Shown: piece by piece, positions 8,442-17,631 of the stretch | Numbering within the stretch: position 1 is the stretch's first letter | Layout of the letters: each line of letters starts with the position of its first letter | The notes under the pieces: model-generated | Told to the model about the DNA's origin: nothing | Seen by the model: the letters and a program-made list of their open reading frames with translations, nothing else | Database searches by the model: none | Translations under genes and position numbers: made by a program | From: an uncultured Lachnospiraceae bacterium | GTDB lineage: Bacteria; Bacillota; Clostridia; Lachnospirales; Lachnospiraceae | Length of the DNA stretch: 64,000 bases | NCBI GenBank assembly: GCA_905203555.1 | Contig: CAJKWK010000008.1 | Location: 1 to 64,000, forward strand | Reading direction: 5' to 3'

Positions 8442-9721
8442 GTAAAGTAATTGTAATCGGCGGCGGTGCAGCCGGAATGATGGCTGCATTGTTTGCTGCA
8501 AGAAATGGACATGAAGTATATCTATATGAAAAAAATGAAAAATTAGGAAAAAAGTTATTTATCACCGGAAAAGGGCGATGCAATGTTACGAATGCCGGCG
8601 ATATGGAAACGCTTTTTGGTTCGGTGATCAGCAATCCGAAGTTTCTCTATAGTTCTTTCTATGGCTTTACCAATGAGCAGACTATGGAGTTATTTGAGGA
8701 GCTGGGCGTACCGCTTAAAATAGAACGTGGCAATCGAGTATTTCCGGTGTCTGATCATTCTTCTGATATCATCAACGCTCTGGGACGTGAATTAAAACGT
8801 CTTGGGGTTCGTGTGGAGCTGAATACAGAAGTAAAGGAAGTTGTGACAGAGCAGAGCAATTCATCAGAATCAAAAAAACAGACCGGTGTTTTCCGGGAAG
8901 TTGTGCTCAGCAATGGAAAGAAGATTGTCGGAGATGCCTGTATTGTAGCAACGGGCGGCATTTCTTATGCATCCACCGGTTCTACCGGAGACGGGTATCG
9001 TTTTGCAAAGGAAAACGGACATCGTGTGACAGAGCTATATCCATCGCTTGTACCTATGGAAGTGAAAGAATGGTATGCAAAGGAACTTCAAGGATTGTCT
9101 CTTCGAAATGTGAATGCAGTGATTTATGATGGCAAGAAAAAATTATACGAAGAGTTTGGAGAGATGTTGTTTACCCATTATGGAGTCAGCGGTCCGATTA
9201 TTATTAGCGCCAGCAGTAAGATCGGAAAGAAATTACAGGAAAAAGAACTGCGTTTGTGTATCGACCTTAAGCCGGCATTAACGATGGAGCAACTTGATCA
9301 GAGAATACTGCGAGATTTTGAAGAAAATAGAAATAAGCAGTTTAAAAATGCTGTTGATAAATTATTTCCGGCAAAATTGAAACCGATCATGCTTGAACTG
9401 AGCGGGATTTCAGAAGATAAAAAGGTAAATGAGATTTCCAAAGAGGAGCGCTTGCAATTTGGGCATTTAATTAAACATTTTGAGATGACGATAACCGGGC
9501 TGCGCAGCTTTAAAGAGGCAATCATAACAAAAGGCGGCGTTAGTGTAAAAGAGATTGATCCGGGAACCATGGAGTCAAAGGAAGTAGAAGGACTTTATTT
9601 TGTCGGAGAAGTGTTGGATCTGGATGCGTTGACCGGTGGATTTAATCTGCAGATTGCCTGGTCCACTGCGGCAGCGGCAGGAAATGCAATTCCATTTGTA
9701 TCAGGGAATACAAAGAAATAA
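8438..9721 (+). CDS. HI0933/YhiN-family FAD-dependent oxidoreductase
   Basis: 427-residue flavoprotein with an N-terminal FAD-binding Rossmann motif (VIVIGGGAAGMMAA) followed by the family stretch KLGKKLFITGKGRCNVTNA. The C-terminal FAD-contacting GLYFVGEVLDLDALTGGFN is complete. Relatives include BaiN, reported in bile-acid 7-dehydroxylation, but most HI0933 proteins are uncharacterised, and its place ahead of cmk-ispH does not indicate bile-acid metabolism. The start overlaps the previous stop (ATGA). Annotated as an oxidoreductase of unknown substrate. Confidence 0.88.
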   Translation: MSKVIVIGGGAAGMMAALFAARNGHEVYLYEKNEKLGKKLFITGKGRCNVTNAGDMETLFGSVISNPKFLYSSFYGFTNEQTMELFEELGVPLKIERGNRVFPVSDHSSDIINALGRELKRLGVRVELNTEVKEVVTEQSNSSESKKQTGVFREVVLSNGKKIVGDACIVATGGISYASTGSTGDGYRFAKENGHRVTELYPSLVPMEVKEWYAKELQGLSLRNVNAVIYDGKKKLYEEFGEMLFTHYGVSGPIIISASSKIGKKLQEKELRLCIDLKPALTMEQLDQRILRDFEENRNKQFKNAVDKLFPAKLKPIMLELSGISEDKKVNEISKEERLQFGHLIKHFEMTITGLRSFKEAIITKGGVSVKEIDPGTMESKEVEGLYFVGEVLDLDALTGGFNLQIAWSTAAAAGNAIPFVSGNTKK

Positions 9722-9741
9722 TGAGAGTTCAGGAGGATATC

Positions 9742-10398
9742 ATGGGATATAATGTTGCGATTGATGGTCCGGCCGGCGCCGGAAAAAGTACGATAGCAAA
9801 ATTAGTGGCGAAAGAGAAAGGATATATTTACGTTGATACCGGTGCGATGTATCGTGCCCTTGCCATTCATTTTCTGGAAAAGGGTGTATCTGCGGAAGAA
9901 ACAGATCAAGTTGTTGCGGCATGCAAAGATGCAGAGGTGACGATTGTATATGAAGAAGGTGTACAGCAGGTATATTTAAATGGAAAAAATGTTACCGGTC
10001 AATTGCGGACAGAGGAAGTGGGCAACATGGCGTCAAAAACCTCTGCTATTCCGGAGGTGCGTGCAAAATTGTTGGAACTGCAGCGTGGTCTTGCAAGAAC
10101 CTCGGACGTAATCATGGATGGAAGGGATATCGGAACAAATATTCTGCCGGATGCGGATGTTAAGATATATTTAACTGCAAGTGTGGAGACGCGCGCAAAA
10201 CGACGTTTTGATGAGCTGACGGAACGTGGCGAATCGTGTAGCTTAGAAGAAATTAAAAAAGATATCCGGGAACGGGATGCGCGTGATATGAATCGTGAGA
10301 TCGCTCCTTTAAAACAGGCGGAGGATGCGATTCTTGTTGACAGTTCCAATATGGGGATTTCAGAAGTGGTCGATACAATCTGCAGATATTGCAAATAA
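9742..10398 (+). CDS. cmk: Cytidylate kinase
   Basis: 218 residues. It phosphorylates CMP/dCMP with ATP in nucleotide salvage. P-loop IDGPAGAGKST is at residues 6-16, DTGAMYRA follows, and the NMP-binding MDGRDIGTNILPDADVKIYL lies in the middle. The chosen ATG at 9742 has AGGAGG at 9731-9736. An in-frame ATG at 9721 overlaps the preceding stop and lacks a Shine-Dalgarno. It is followed 13 bases later by ispH, as in many Clostridia where cmk, ispH and an S1 protein are clustered. Confidence 0.95.
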   Translation: MGYNVAIDGPAGAGKSTIAKLVAKEKGYIYVDTGAMYRALAIHFLEKGVSAEETDQVVAACKDAEVTIVYEEGVQQVYLNGKNVTGQLRTEEVGNMASKTSAIPEVRAKLLELQRGLARTSDVIMDGRDIGTNILPDADVKIYLTASVETRAKRRFDELTERGESCSLEEIKKDIRERDARDMNREIAPLKQAEDAILVDSSNMGISEVVDTICRYCK

Positions 10399-10411
10399 AA
10401 GGGGAAAGAAT

Positions 10412-11269
10412 ATGGAAGTGATCAGAGCAAAAACAGCTGGATTTTGTTTTGGTGTAGAGCGGGCGGTAAATACAGTTTACGAACAAATTGAACAATATGC
10501 ATCGGAACCGATTTTTACATACGGTCCGATTATACATAATGAAGAAGTAATCAAAGACTTACAACGAAAAGGAGTGAATGTTCTGCGTTCGGAAGAGGAA
10601 CTGGATCAGCTGCAGCGTGGTGTTGTTATCATTCGCTCTCATGGTGTTGAAAAAAGAATTTATGAGAAATTAAATAAAAAGGGAATTACAATTGTAGACG
10701 CAACTTGTCCGTTTGTGAAAAAAATTCATAATATCGTACAGAAAGAAAGCGCAGAGGGACGGTATATTGTGATCATCGGTAATCCGGAGCACCCGGAAGT
10801 CGAAGGAATCCGCGGATGGGCAGGAGAACGCGTATCAGTGGTTCAAAACGCAGAAGATATTGAAAATCTTCCTCTGCAGAAGAATGAATTCGTCTGTGTT
10901 GTTTCCCAAACGACATTTAATTACAATAAATTTAAAGATTTAGTTGAAATTATTTCGGAAAAGAGTTATGATATACATGTTTTAAATACAATCTGTAACG
11001 CAACAAAAGAACGCCAGACAGAGGCGAAAAGCATTGCAGAGAAGGTGGATGCTATGATTGTAATAGGAGACAAGCATAGTTCTAACACTCAAAAGTTATT
11101 TGAAATATGTGCGAGCGCGTGCAAGGATACGTACTACATACAGACGCTTGACGATTTGGATATGAATCAATTAGGGTCAGTGGTGAAAACAGTAGGTATT
11201 ACAGCAGGGGCATCCACGCCCAACAATATAATTGAGGAGGTTCAAAATAATGTCAGAATTATCTTTTGA
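10412..11269 (+). CDS. ispH: 4-hydroxy-3-methylbut-2-enyl diphosphate reductase
   Basis: 285 residues. Last step of the MEP isoprenoid pathway, yielding IPP and DMAPP. The three cluster cysteines are in AGFCFGVERAV (about residue 12), VDATCPFVKKIH (about 96) and NTICNATKERQ (about 196). HGVEKR supplies a conserved His. The ATG at 10412 follows AAAGGGG; an upstream in-frame ATG at 10325 lies inside cmk and is rejected. The 3' end overlaps the S1 gene by 20 bases but they are separate proteins, unlike species with an IspH-S1 fusion. Confidence 0.96.
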   Translation: MEVIRAKTAGFCFGVERAVNTVYEQIEQYASEPIFTYGPIIHNEEVIKDLQRKGVNVLRSEEELDQLQRGVVIIRSHGVEKRIYEKLNKKGITIVDATCPFVKKIHNIVQKESAEGRYIVIIGNPEHPEVEGIRGWAGERVSVVQNAEDIENLPLQKNEFVCVVSQTTFNYNKFKDLVEIISEKSYDIHVLNTICNATKERQTEAKSIAEKVDAMIVIGDKHSSNTQKLFEICASACKDTYYIQTLDDLDMNQLGSVVKTVGITAGASTPNNIIEEVQNNVRIIF

Positions 11270-12335
11270 ACAGATGTTAGAAGAGTCATTGAAAACAATT
11301 CATAATGGAGAGGTTGTAGAGGGTACTGTTATCGACGTGAAGCCGGACGAGATTATTCTCAATATTGGATATAAAGCAGATGGTATTATTACTAAGAGTG
11401 AATACTCCAATGACCAGTCACTGGATTTGACAACAGCTGTTTCTGTTGGTGATACAATGACTGTAAAAGTCCTGAAAGTAAATGACGGAGAGGGACAGGT
11501 TCTGCTGACATATAAGAGACTTGCAGCAGAAAAAGGAAATGAAAGACTGAAAGAAGCATTTGAAAACAAAGAAGTGTTAAAGGCAACTGTAACACAGATT
11601 CTTGGCGGAGGTCTTTCAGCAGAAGTAGAAGGAGCAAGAGTATTTATTCCGGCAAGTCTTGTTTCTGATTCTTATGAAAAAGATTTGAGCAAATACGACG
11701 GACAGGAGATTGAATTCGTGATCAGTGAGTTCAATCCAAGAAGAAATCGTGTGATTGGTGATAGAAGACAGCTGCTTGTTGCAGAAAGAGCTGAGAAACA
11801 GAAAGAGTTATTTGCAAAACTTCAGGTTGGTGACACAATTGAAGGTGTTGTAAAGAATGTAACTGATTTTGGTGCATTTATCGATCTGGGCGGAGTAGAT
11901 GGATTACTTCATATTTCTGAGATGTCTTGGGGACGTGTTGAGAATCCAAAGAAAGTATTCCAGGTTGGAGATAAATTGAATGTACTTGTAAAAGATATTA
12001 ACGATACAAAAGTTGCTTTAAGCCTTAAATTCCCAGAGACAAATCCTTGGGCAAATGCAGCAGATGACTTTGCTGTAGGAACTGTTATTACTGGTAAGGT
12101 TGCACGTATGACTGACTTTGGTGCGTTTGTTGAACTGAGACCGGGTGTTGATGCACTCCTTCATGTTTCACAGATTTCCAGAGCTCATGTTGAGAAACCA
12201 TCTGATGTACTTTCTATCGGTCAAGAGATCACTGCTAAAATTGTTGATTTGAATGAGAGTGAGAAGAAAATCAGCCTGAGTATGAAAGCACTGGAAGCAG
12301 CAGAACCAGTTGCTGAAGAGCAGGAAGAAGAATAA
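11250..12335 (+). CDS. rpsA: S1 RNA-binding protein (ribosomal protein S1 homolog)
   Basis: 361 residues with four S1 OB-fold repeats: about 18-90, 100-170, 187-257 and 273-345. Repeats three and four are the most canonical (DFGAFIDLGGVDGLLHISEMSW and DFGAFVELRPGVDALLHVSQI). E. coli S1 has six repeats; four is usual in Firmicutes. The protein probably assists mRNA binding and translation. The ATG at 11250 has GAGGAGG at 11234-11240; a TTG at 11232 is too close to that site. The acidic tail EEQEEE is typical. It is followed by a terminator. Confidence 0.93.
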   Translation: MSELSFEQMLEESLKTIHNGEVVEGTVIDVKPDEIILNIGYKADGIITKSEYSNDQSLDLTTAVSVGDTMTVKVLKVNDGEGQVLLTYKRLAAEKGNERLKEAFENKEVLKATVTQILGGGLSAEVEGARVFIPASLVSDSYEKDLSKYDGQEIEFVISEFNPRRNRVIGDRRQLLVAERAEKQKELFAKLQVGDTIEGVVKNVTDFGAFIDLGGVDGLLHISEMSWGRVENPKKVFQVGDKLNVLVKDINDTKVALSLKFPETNPWANAADDFAVGTVITGKVARMTDFGAFVELRPGVDALLHVSQISRAHVEKPSDVLSIGQEITAKIVDLNESEKKISLSMKALEAAEPVAEEQEEE

Positions 12336-12351
12336 GAAAAGCAATGAATCG

Positions 12352-12379
12352 GCGGAGACCGTAGTGTCTCCGCTTTTTT
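12352..12379 (+). terminator. Intrinsic terminator after the S1 gene
   Basis: An 8-bp stem (GCGGAGAC at 12352-12359, GTCTCCGC at 12366-12373) is followed by six T. Confidence 0.92.
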
Positions 12380-12533
12380 ATTACATAGGAAAGTTAGGCT
12401 TGAAGATTCTGTTAAATATTCGACAAGATGTATCTATAAAGATGCAATATCTATAGGATATTTGCTGGATTTTAAAAATAAAATCTAGTATGATAAATAT
12501 GATATTTGACAAAAGAAAGGAAGGAAATTCAGA

Positions 12534-13853
12534 ATGGGAATTTTGACTTTTAAAGGTGGTATCCATCCAAATGACGGTAAGAGTCTTGCGAAAGATCAGC
12601 CGATTCAGGAATTGCTCCCTACAGGGGATTTGGCATATCCACTTTCCCAGCATATTGGAGCTCCGGCAGCACCGGTAGTGAAAAAGGGTGATTATGTTTT
12701 AAAGGGACAAAAAATCGCAGATGCCGGTGGTTTTGTTTCTGCACCGATTTACGCATCTGTGTCAGGAACAGTCAAGGCGATAGAAAAACGGCTGACTCCA
12801 ACAGGAAGCAGCATTGATTCAATTGTAATTGAAAACGATGGAGAATATCAGGAAGTGGAATACGCACCGGTAAAACCATTGAATGAATTAAGCGGGGATG
12901 AGATTCGTACCTTAATTGCAGATGCAGGGATTGTAGGTATGGGTGGTGCGGGATTCCCGACACGTGTCAAACTCTCACCGAAGGAACCTGAAAAAATTGA
13001 TTATATTATTGCAAACTGTGCAGAATGTGAGCCGTATATTACAGCTGATTATCGTAGAATGCTTGAAAATACAGAAGAACTGGTAAGCGGAATGCGAGTT
13101 GTATTATCGATTTTCCCAAATGCAAAAGGTATTTTCGGAGTTGAAGATAATAAGAAAGACTGTATTGAAAAGTTAAAAGAGGCTACAAAAAATGAACCGC
13201 GCATGGAAGTGAAAGCCTTACAGACAAAATATCCGCAAGGTGCAGAACGTCAGCTGATTTATGCGTTGACTAAACGTGCGATCAATTCATCAATGCTGCC
13301 TGCAGATGCTGGATGTATTGTAGATAATGTAGAAACATTGATTGGAATAGAGCGTGCTGTGATTCAGGGCCGGCCATTGATGGAACGGATTGTGACAGTA
13401 AGCGGAGATGATGTACAGAAACCGGGAAATTATAAAGTGTTATTAGGAACCAGTCATCGTGAGTTGATCGATGCTGCCGGCGGCTTTATACAGGAACCGG
13501 AGAAATTGATTTCCGGCGGTCCTATGATGGGATTTGCAATGATTACGCTGGATGCTCCTGTAACAAAGACATCTTCAGCCATTTTGGCTTTTAAAGAAGA
13601 CGCAGTTGCTAAGAGTTCACCGAGTGCTTGTATCAACTGTGGGCGTTGTGTAGAAGTTTGTCCAAGCCGTATTCTTCCGTCAAGACTGGCAGATCTTGCA
13701 GAAAGAATGGATGAAGAGGCGTTTACTGCACTGAACGGACTTGAATGTGTAGAATGTGGTTCTTGTAGTTATGTTTGTCCTGCAAAACGTCAGTTAAAGC
13801 AGGCGATTGGCTCTATGCGAAAAATTGCATTGGCAAATAGAAAGAAGAAATAG
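12534..13853 (+). CDS. rnfC: Rnf complex subunit C (NADH-interacting)
   Basis: 439 residues. The Rnf complex transfers electrons from reduced ferredoxin to NAD+ and pumps Na+ or H+. RnfC is the peripheral NADH/FMN and Fe-S subunit. It has a Gly-rich nucleotide-binding stretch MGGAGFPTRVKL (about residue 140), then two [4Fe-4S] motifs, CINCGRCVEVCP (about 366) and CVECGSCSYVCPAKR (about 404). It is first in an rnfCDGEAB operon of the clostridial order. GAAAGGAAGG lies just upstream of the ATG. The Na+/H+ specificity cannot be told from sequence here. Confidence 0.97.
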   Translation: MGILTFKGGIHPNDGKSLAKDQPIQELLPTGDLAYPLSQHIGAPAAPVVKKGDYVLKGQKIADAGGFVSAPIYASVSGTVKAIEKRLTPTGSSIDSIVIENDGEYQEVEYAPVKPLNELSGDEIRTLIADAGIVGMGGAGFPTRVKLSPKEPEKIDYIIANCAECEPYITADYRRMLENTEELVSGMRVVLSIFPNAKGIFGVEDNKKDCIEKLKEATKNEPRMEVKALQTKYPQGAERQLIYALTKRAINSSMLPADAGCIVDNVETLIGIERAVIQGRPLMERIVTVSGDDVQKPGNYKVLLGTSHRELIDAAGGFIQEPEKLISGGPMMGFAMITLDAPVTKTSSAILAFKEDAVAKSSPSACINCGRCVEVCPSRILPSRLADLAERMDEEAFTALNGLECVECGSCSYVCPAKRQLKQAIGSMRKIALANRKKK

Positions 13854-13868
13854 AGAGGTGAATGAACA

Positions 13869-14801
13869 GTGAATGAGAAATTGAATGTATCATCTTCACC
13901 ACATATACGGGACAAAGTCACAACCAGTAATATTATGATGTGGGTTGTAATAGCACTTTTGCCGGCTACATTTTTCGGAATTTATAATTTCCGACATGAG
14001 AATGCCTGGCTGCTCGTAGTGGTAACAACAGGTACAGCAGTACTGACAGAATATGTGTATGAAAAATTGATGCATAAACCAATTACGATAAAGGATTTCA
14101 GTGCGGCAGTAACCGGTCTTTTACTAGCATTAAATCTACCGCCTACATTACCGCTTTGGATGGGTGCGTTAGGTGCTGTATTTGCAATTCTTGTTGTAAA
14201 ACAGCTTTTTGGTGGTCTGGGTCAGAACTTTATGAATCCGGCGTTAGCAGCTAGATGCTTTCTTTTGATTTCATTTACAGGCCGTATGACCTACTTTGTA
14301 CAGGATGGTGTAACAGGACCAACTCCCCTGGCAGATTTGAAAGCAGGAGAAGCTGTTGACACAATGAGCATGCTGATGGGAAATATTCGAGGAACAATCG
14401 GTGAAACATCGGTGATCGCAATTATGATTGGAGCGATGTTATTGATTCTCCTTGGAATTATTGATCTTCGCATTCCGGGTACATATATTTTGACCTTTGT
14501 GGTATTCATCGGTATTTTCGGTGGACATGGATTTGATCCACAGTATATTACTGCACATCTTTGTGGCGGTGGTCTGATGTTGGGTGCATGGTTTATGGCA
14601 ACAGACTATGTGACCTCACCGATTACTCCGAGAGGACAGATTTTATTTGGTGTCTGTCTTGGTATTTTAACCGGTTTATTCCGTCTTTTTGGTGGTTCAG
14701 CAGAGGGAGTATCTTATGCAATCATTATCTGTAACCTGTTGGTTCCGTTGATTGAAAAGGTGACTCTTCCAAAGCCATTTGGTAAAGGAGGAGAGAAATA
14801 A
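13869..14801 (+). CDS. rnfD: Rnf complex subunit D
   Basis: 310-residue integral membrane subunit of the NqrB/RnfD family, with about eight to ten hydrophobic segments. FGGLGQNFMNPALAARCF is a family hallmark. The conserved stretch ATDYVTSPIT near residue 240 holds Thr residues in the area where family members carry covalent FMN; the exact residue is not certain. The GTG start at 13869 follows AGAGGTG; nearby ATGs are out of frame. Its stop overlaps the ATG of rnfG by one base. Confidence 0.96.
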   Translation: MNEKLNVSSSPHIRDKVTTSNIMMWVVIALLPATFFGIYNFRHENAWLLVVVTTGTAVLTEYVYEKLMHKPITIKDFSAAVTGLLLALNLPPTLPLWMGALGAVFAILVVKQLFGGLGQNFMNPALAARCFLLISFTGRMTYFVQDGVTGPTPLADLKAGEAVDTMSMLMGNIRGTIGETSVIAIMIGAMLLILLGIIDLRIPGTYILTFVVFIGIFGGHGFDPQYITAHLCGGGLMLGAWFMATDYVTSPITPRGQILFGVCLGILTGLFRLFGGSAEGVSYAIIICNLLVPLIEKVTLPKPFGKGGEK

Positions 14802-15412
14802 TGAATAAGATTATTAAAAATACAGCCGTTTTGACGGCAATCACTCTGGTTGCCGGCTGTCTGCTTGGTCTGGTTTATGAGGTTACAAAAGAACCAATTG
14901 CGGTTGCACAGGAAAATGCAAAACAAGAAGCCTATCGTGCAGTTCTGGCAGATGCAGAGAATTTCGTTGAATATACGGACTTTGATGCGGCAGAAGCAGA
15001 GGAAATTATTTCTGAAGCAGGATATACAGATGATGTAGATGAAGTTGTTGTTGCAGAAGATGCCTCAGGCAAGGCGATTGGATATGTTGTGTCTGTCACA
15101 TCACATGATGGATACGGCGGAGATATTTCTTTATCCGTAGGTATTTTAAATGATGGAACTGTGAAAGGGATTGAGATGCTTTCGATTTCTGAAACAGCAG
15201 GTCTTGGTATGAAAGCGAATGAGGCGGAATTCAAAGATCAGTTCAAAGATAAACAAGTTGAAAAATTTGCTTATACAAAAAGCGGAGAAGAAGGCGACGA
15301 CAAGATTGATGCTTTGAGCGGTGCAACGATTACAACGAATGCAGTGACCAATGCAGTAGATACGGCGCTTGTGTATTTTCAGAATATGTTAGGAGGTAGT
15401 GTCAATGAATAA
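14801..15412 (+). CDS. rnfG: Rnf complex subunit G (flavoprotein)
   Basis: 203 residues. One N-terminal transmembrane helix (about 8-28) precedes an extracytoplasmic FMN-binding domain. The flavinylation motif SGAT is present in DALSGATITTNAV, with the acceptor Thr at residue 176. That implies an ApbE-type flavin transferase, which is not in this window. The GGAGG before the ATG lies inside the end of rnfD, and its own 3' end overlaps rnfE by eight bases. Confidence 0.96.
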   Translation: MNKIIKNTAVLTAITLVAGCLLGLVYEVTKEPIAVAQENAKQEAYRAVLADAENFVEYTDFDAAEAEEIISEAGYTDDVDEVVVAEDASGKAIGYVVSVTSHDGYGGDISLSVGILNDGTVKGIEMLSISETAGLGMKANEAEFKDQFKDKQVEKFAYTKSGEEGDDKIDALSGATITTNAVTNAVDTALVYFQNMLGGSVNE

Positions 15413-16091
15413 GTATACGGAAAGACTGTATAACGGTCTCATCAAAGAGAATCCTACCTTCGTATTGATGTTAGGAATGTGTCCGACGCTGGCGGTTACT
15501 ACATCGGCAATCAATGGAATCGGTATGGGACTCTCTACAACGGTAGTACTTGTACTCTCTAATATGTTGATTTCCATGCTGCGAAAAATTATTCCGGATT
15601 CGGTTCGTATGCCGGCGTTTATTGTTGTTGTTGCATCCTTCGTAACAATTGTACAGTTTTTGATGGAAGGTTTTGTACCAAGTCTTTATGATTCTCTTGG
15701 AATTTATATTCCATTGATTGTAGTAAACTGTATTATTCTTGGAAGAGCAGAGAGTTATGCATCTAAAAATCCGGTACTTCCATCGATGTTTGACGGAATC
15801 GGTATGGGACTTGGATTTACAGTAGGACTTACCTGTATAGGAATCGTTCGTGAATTGCTGGGTTCCGGAAAGATCTTTGATATTCAGATACTTCCGTCTT
15901 CTTATGAACCGATTACGATTTTCATCCTGGCACCGGGAGCTTTCTTTGTACTTGCTTGTTTAACAGCCCTGCAAAATGTTGCAAAGAAAAAGGCAATGGA
16001 ACGCGGTGATGCAAAAAAAGCTGCACAGATCGGCTGCGGTACAAATTGTGCAGAATGTGGCAAAAAAGAAACATGTGGCGAACAAAAATAG
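15405..16091 (+). CDS. rnfE: Rnf complex subunit E
   Basis: 228-residue NqrD/RnfE membrane subunit with about six helices. MLGMCPTLAVTT and GRAESYASKNPV are family signatures, paired with RnfA to form the membrane [2Fe-2S] site. The C-terminal tail has an extra cysteine cluster, CGTNCAECGKKETC, not part of the core family. ATG 15405 is chosen because AGGAGG (15391-15396) is eight bases away; the GTG at 15399 would leave two. Confidence 0.96.
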   Translation: MNKYTERLYNGLIKENPTFVLMLGMCPTLAVTTSAINGIGMGLSTTVVLVLSNMLISMLRKIIPDSVRMPAFIVVVASFVTIVQFLMEGFVPSLYDSLGIYIPLIVVNCIILGRAESYASKNPVLPSMFDGIGMGLGFTVGLTCIGIVRELLGSGKIFDIQILPSSYEPITIFILAPGAFFVLACLTALQNVAKKKAMERGDAKKAAQIGCGTNCAECGKKETCGEQK

Positions 16092-16104
16092 GAGGGGATA
16101 GAAG

Positions 16105-16680
16105 ATGAAAGAATTGTTATTGATTGCAGTTGGCTCTGCGCTTGTAAATAACGTTGTGCTCAGCCAGTTCCTCGGAATCTGTCCGTTCCTGGGCGTTTCC
16201 AAAAATGTAAAAACAGCCGGCGGCATGGGAGGAGCGGTTGTATTCGTTATTACGATAGCCTCTTTTGTGACCGGATTGATTTATAAACTCATCCTGGTTC
16301 CAACCGGATTTGAATATTTACAGACAATTGTATTTATTTTGGTTATAGCAGCGCTGGTACAATTTGTAGAAATGTTTTTGAAAAAAGCAATGCCGCCGTT
16401 ATACAATGCACTAGGCGTATATTTGCCATTGATCACGACGAACTGTGCGGTATTAGGTGTCGCTTTGACAAATGTTTCTAAATCATACAGTATTTTAGAA
16501 GGTGTTGTAAATGGTATTGCAACAGCGGTTGGATTTTTGATCGCGATTGTCCTTATGGCAGGAATTCGTGAAAAGATTGAATACAATGATGTTCCGGAAG
16601 CGTTCAAGGGAACTCCAATTGTTCTGGTGACGGCAGGTCTCATGGCAATTGCGTTCTTTGGATTCTCAGGATTGATTTAA
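16105..16680 (+). CDS. rnfA: Rnf complex subunit A
   Basis: 191-residue NqrE/RnfA membrane protein with about six helices. The paired motif NNVVLSQFLGICPFLGVS (about residues 12-29) and TTNCAVLGVAL (about 113) carry the conserved Cys residues. AGGAGG lies before the ATG. It is tightly packed between rnfE and rnfB, and is presumably needed with RnfE for transmembrane electron transfer. Confidence 0.97.
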   Translation: MKELLLIAVGSALVNNVVLSQFLGICPFLGVSKNVKTAGGMGGAVVFVITIASFVTGLIYKLILVPTGFEYLQTIVFILVIAALVQFVEMFLKKAMPPLYNALGVYLPLITTNCAVLGVALTNVSKSYSILEGVVNGIATAVGFLIAIVLMAGIREKIEYNDVPEAFKGTPIVLVTAGLMAIAFFGFSGLI

Positions 16681-16693
16681 GGAGGGCATAGAT

Positions 16694-17503
16694 ATGTTAA
16701 CAGGTATTTTAATCGCTGCCGCAATTGTAGGCGGCACCGGATTGTTCATTGGTGTCTTTCTTGGGGTATCAGGGAAAAAATTTGCTGTAGAAGTAGATGA
16801 AAGAGAAGAAGCAATTCAGAATGTACTTCCGGGAAATAACTGCGGAGGCTGTGGTTACGCAGGGTGTTCCGGATTGGCTGCTGCAATTGTTGCGGGAGAA
16901 GCAGAAGTAAGCGGATGCCCGGTTGGCGGAGCTCTTGTTGCGGCAGAAATTGCAAAAATTATGGGGCAGGAGGCAGGCGAGCAGAGTCGTCAGGTTGCTT
17001 TTGTAAAATGTGCAGGTACTTGTGAAAAAGCACATACAGAGTATGAGTATTTTGGGATTCAGGATTGTACAATGGCAAATATGATGCAGGATTCAGGTCC
17101 GAAAGGCTGTGATTATGGCTGTCTTGGATATGGAAGCTGTGTGAAAGCCTGTCCGTTTGATGCGATTCATATAGTGGATGGAGTTGCTGTTGTTGATAAA
17201 GAAAAATGTAAGGCTTGTAAAAAATGTATTGCTGCATGCCCGAAGAAATTGATAGAGCTTGTACCTTATGAGCAGAAGACATTTGTACAGTGTAATTCCA
17301 ATGAAAAGGGAAAAGCGCTGATGGATGTGTGTTTGGTAGGTTGTATCGGATGTAAGCTCTGTGAGAAAAATTGTGAGGCAGGAGCCATCACAGTTACGAA
17401 TTTCTTGGCACATATCGATTATTCTAAGTGTACGAATTGCGGAGTATGTGCGGATAAATGTCCGAGAAAAGTAATTATTCCAAGAAAGATTCCTGTATCA
17501 TAA
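16694..17503 (+). CDS. rnfB: Rnf complex subunit B (polyferredoxin)
   Basis: 269 residues. An N-terminal membrane helix (about 3-25) precedes the RnfB-type Fe-S domain CGGCGYAGCSGLAAA (about residue 50). Several ferredoxin-like [4Fe-4S] motifs follow: CLGYGSCVKACP, CKACKKCIAACP, CIGCKLCEKNC and CTNCGVCADKCP. This exceeds the two ferredoxin clusters of E. coli RsxB and matches clostridial RnfB, the probable entry point for ferredoxin electrons. It is last in the operon, followed by a terminator. Confidence 0.97.
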   Translation: MLTGILIAAAIVGGTGLFIGVFLGVSGKKFAVEVDEREEAIQNVLPGNNCGGCGYAGCSGLAAAIVAGEAEVSGCPVGGALVAAEIAKIMGQEAGEQSRQVAFVKCAGTCEKAHTEYEYFGIQDCTMANMMQDSGPKGCDYGCLGYGSCVKACPFDAIHIVDGVAVVDKEKCKACKKCIAACPKKLIELVPYEQKTFVQCNSNEKGKALMDVCLVGCIGCKLCEKNCEAGAITVTNFLAHIDYSKCTNCGVCADKCPRKVIIPRKIPVS

Positions 17504-17525
17504 AAAAATAACGAAGAAAGAAAAG

Positions 17526-17564
17526 GAACATTTTCGATGGAAAGATAATCGGAAATGTTCTTTT
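17526..17564 (+). terminator. Intrinsic terminator after rnfB
   Basis: A 13-bp stem with one G-U pair (17526-17538 with 17548-17560) is followed by TTTTA. Confidence 0.85.
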
Positions 17565-17631
17565 ATTCTGAAGAGCAATATGATATTATGAAAACGGTTT
17601 AGCAAAAAAATAGTATGTGAGTGATGGATTC

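Noticed and set aside
8438..9721. Bile-acid dehydroxylation enzyme BaiN
   Set aside because: The similarity is at family level (HI0933); no other bai genes are nearby and the context is cmk-ispH.
12506..12511. TTGACA just before rnfC
   Set aside because: It lies 22 bases before the ATG, leaving no room for a -10 and leader.
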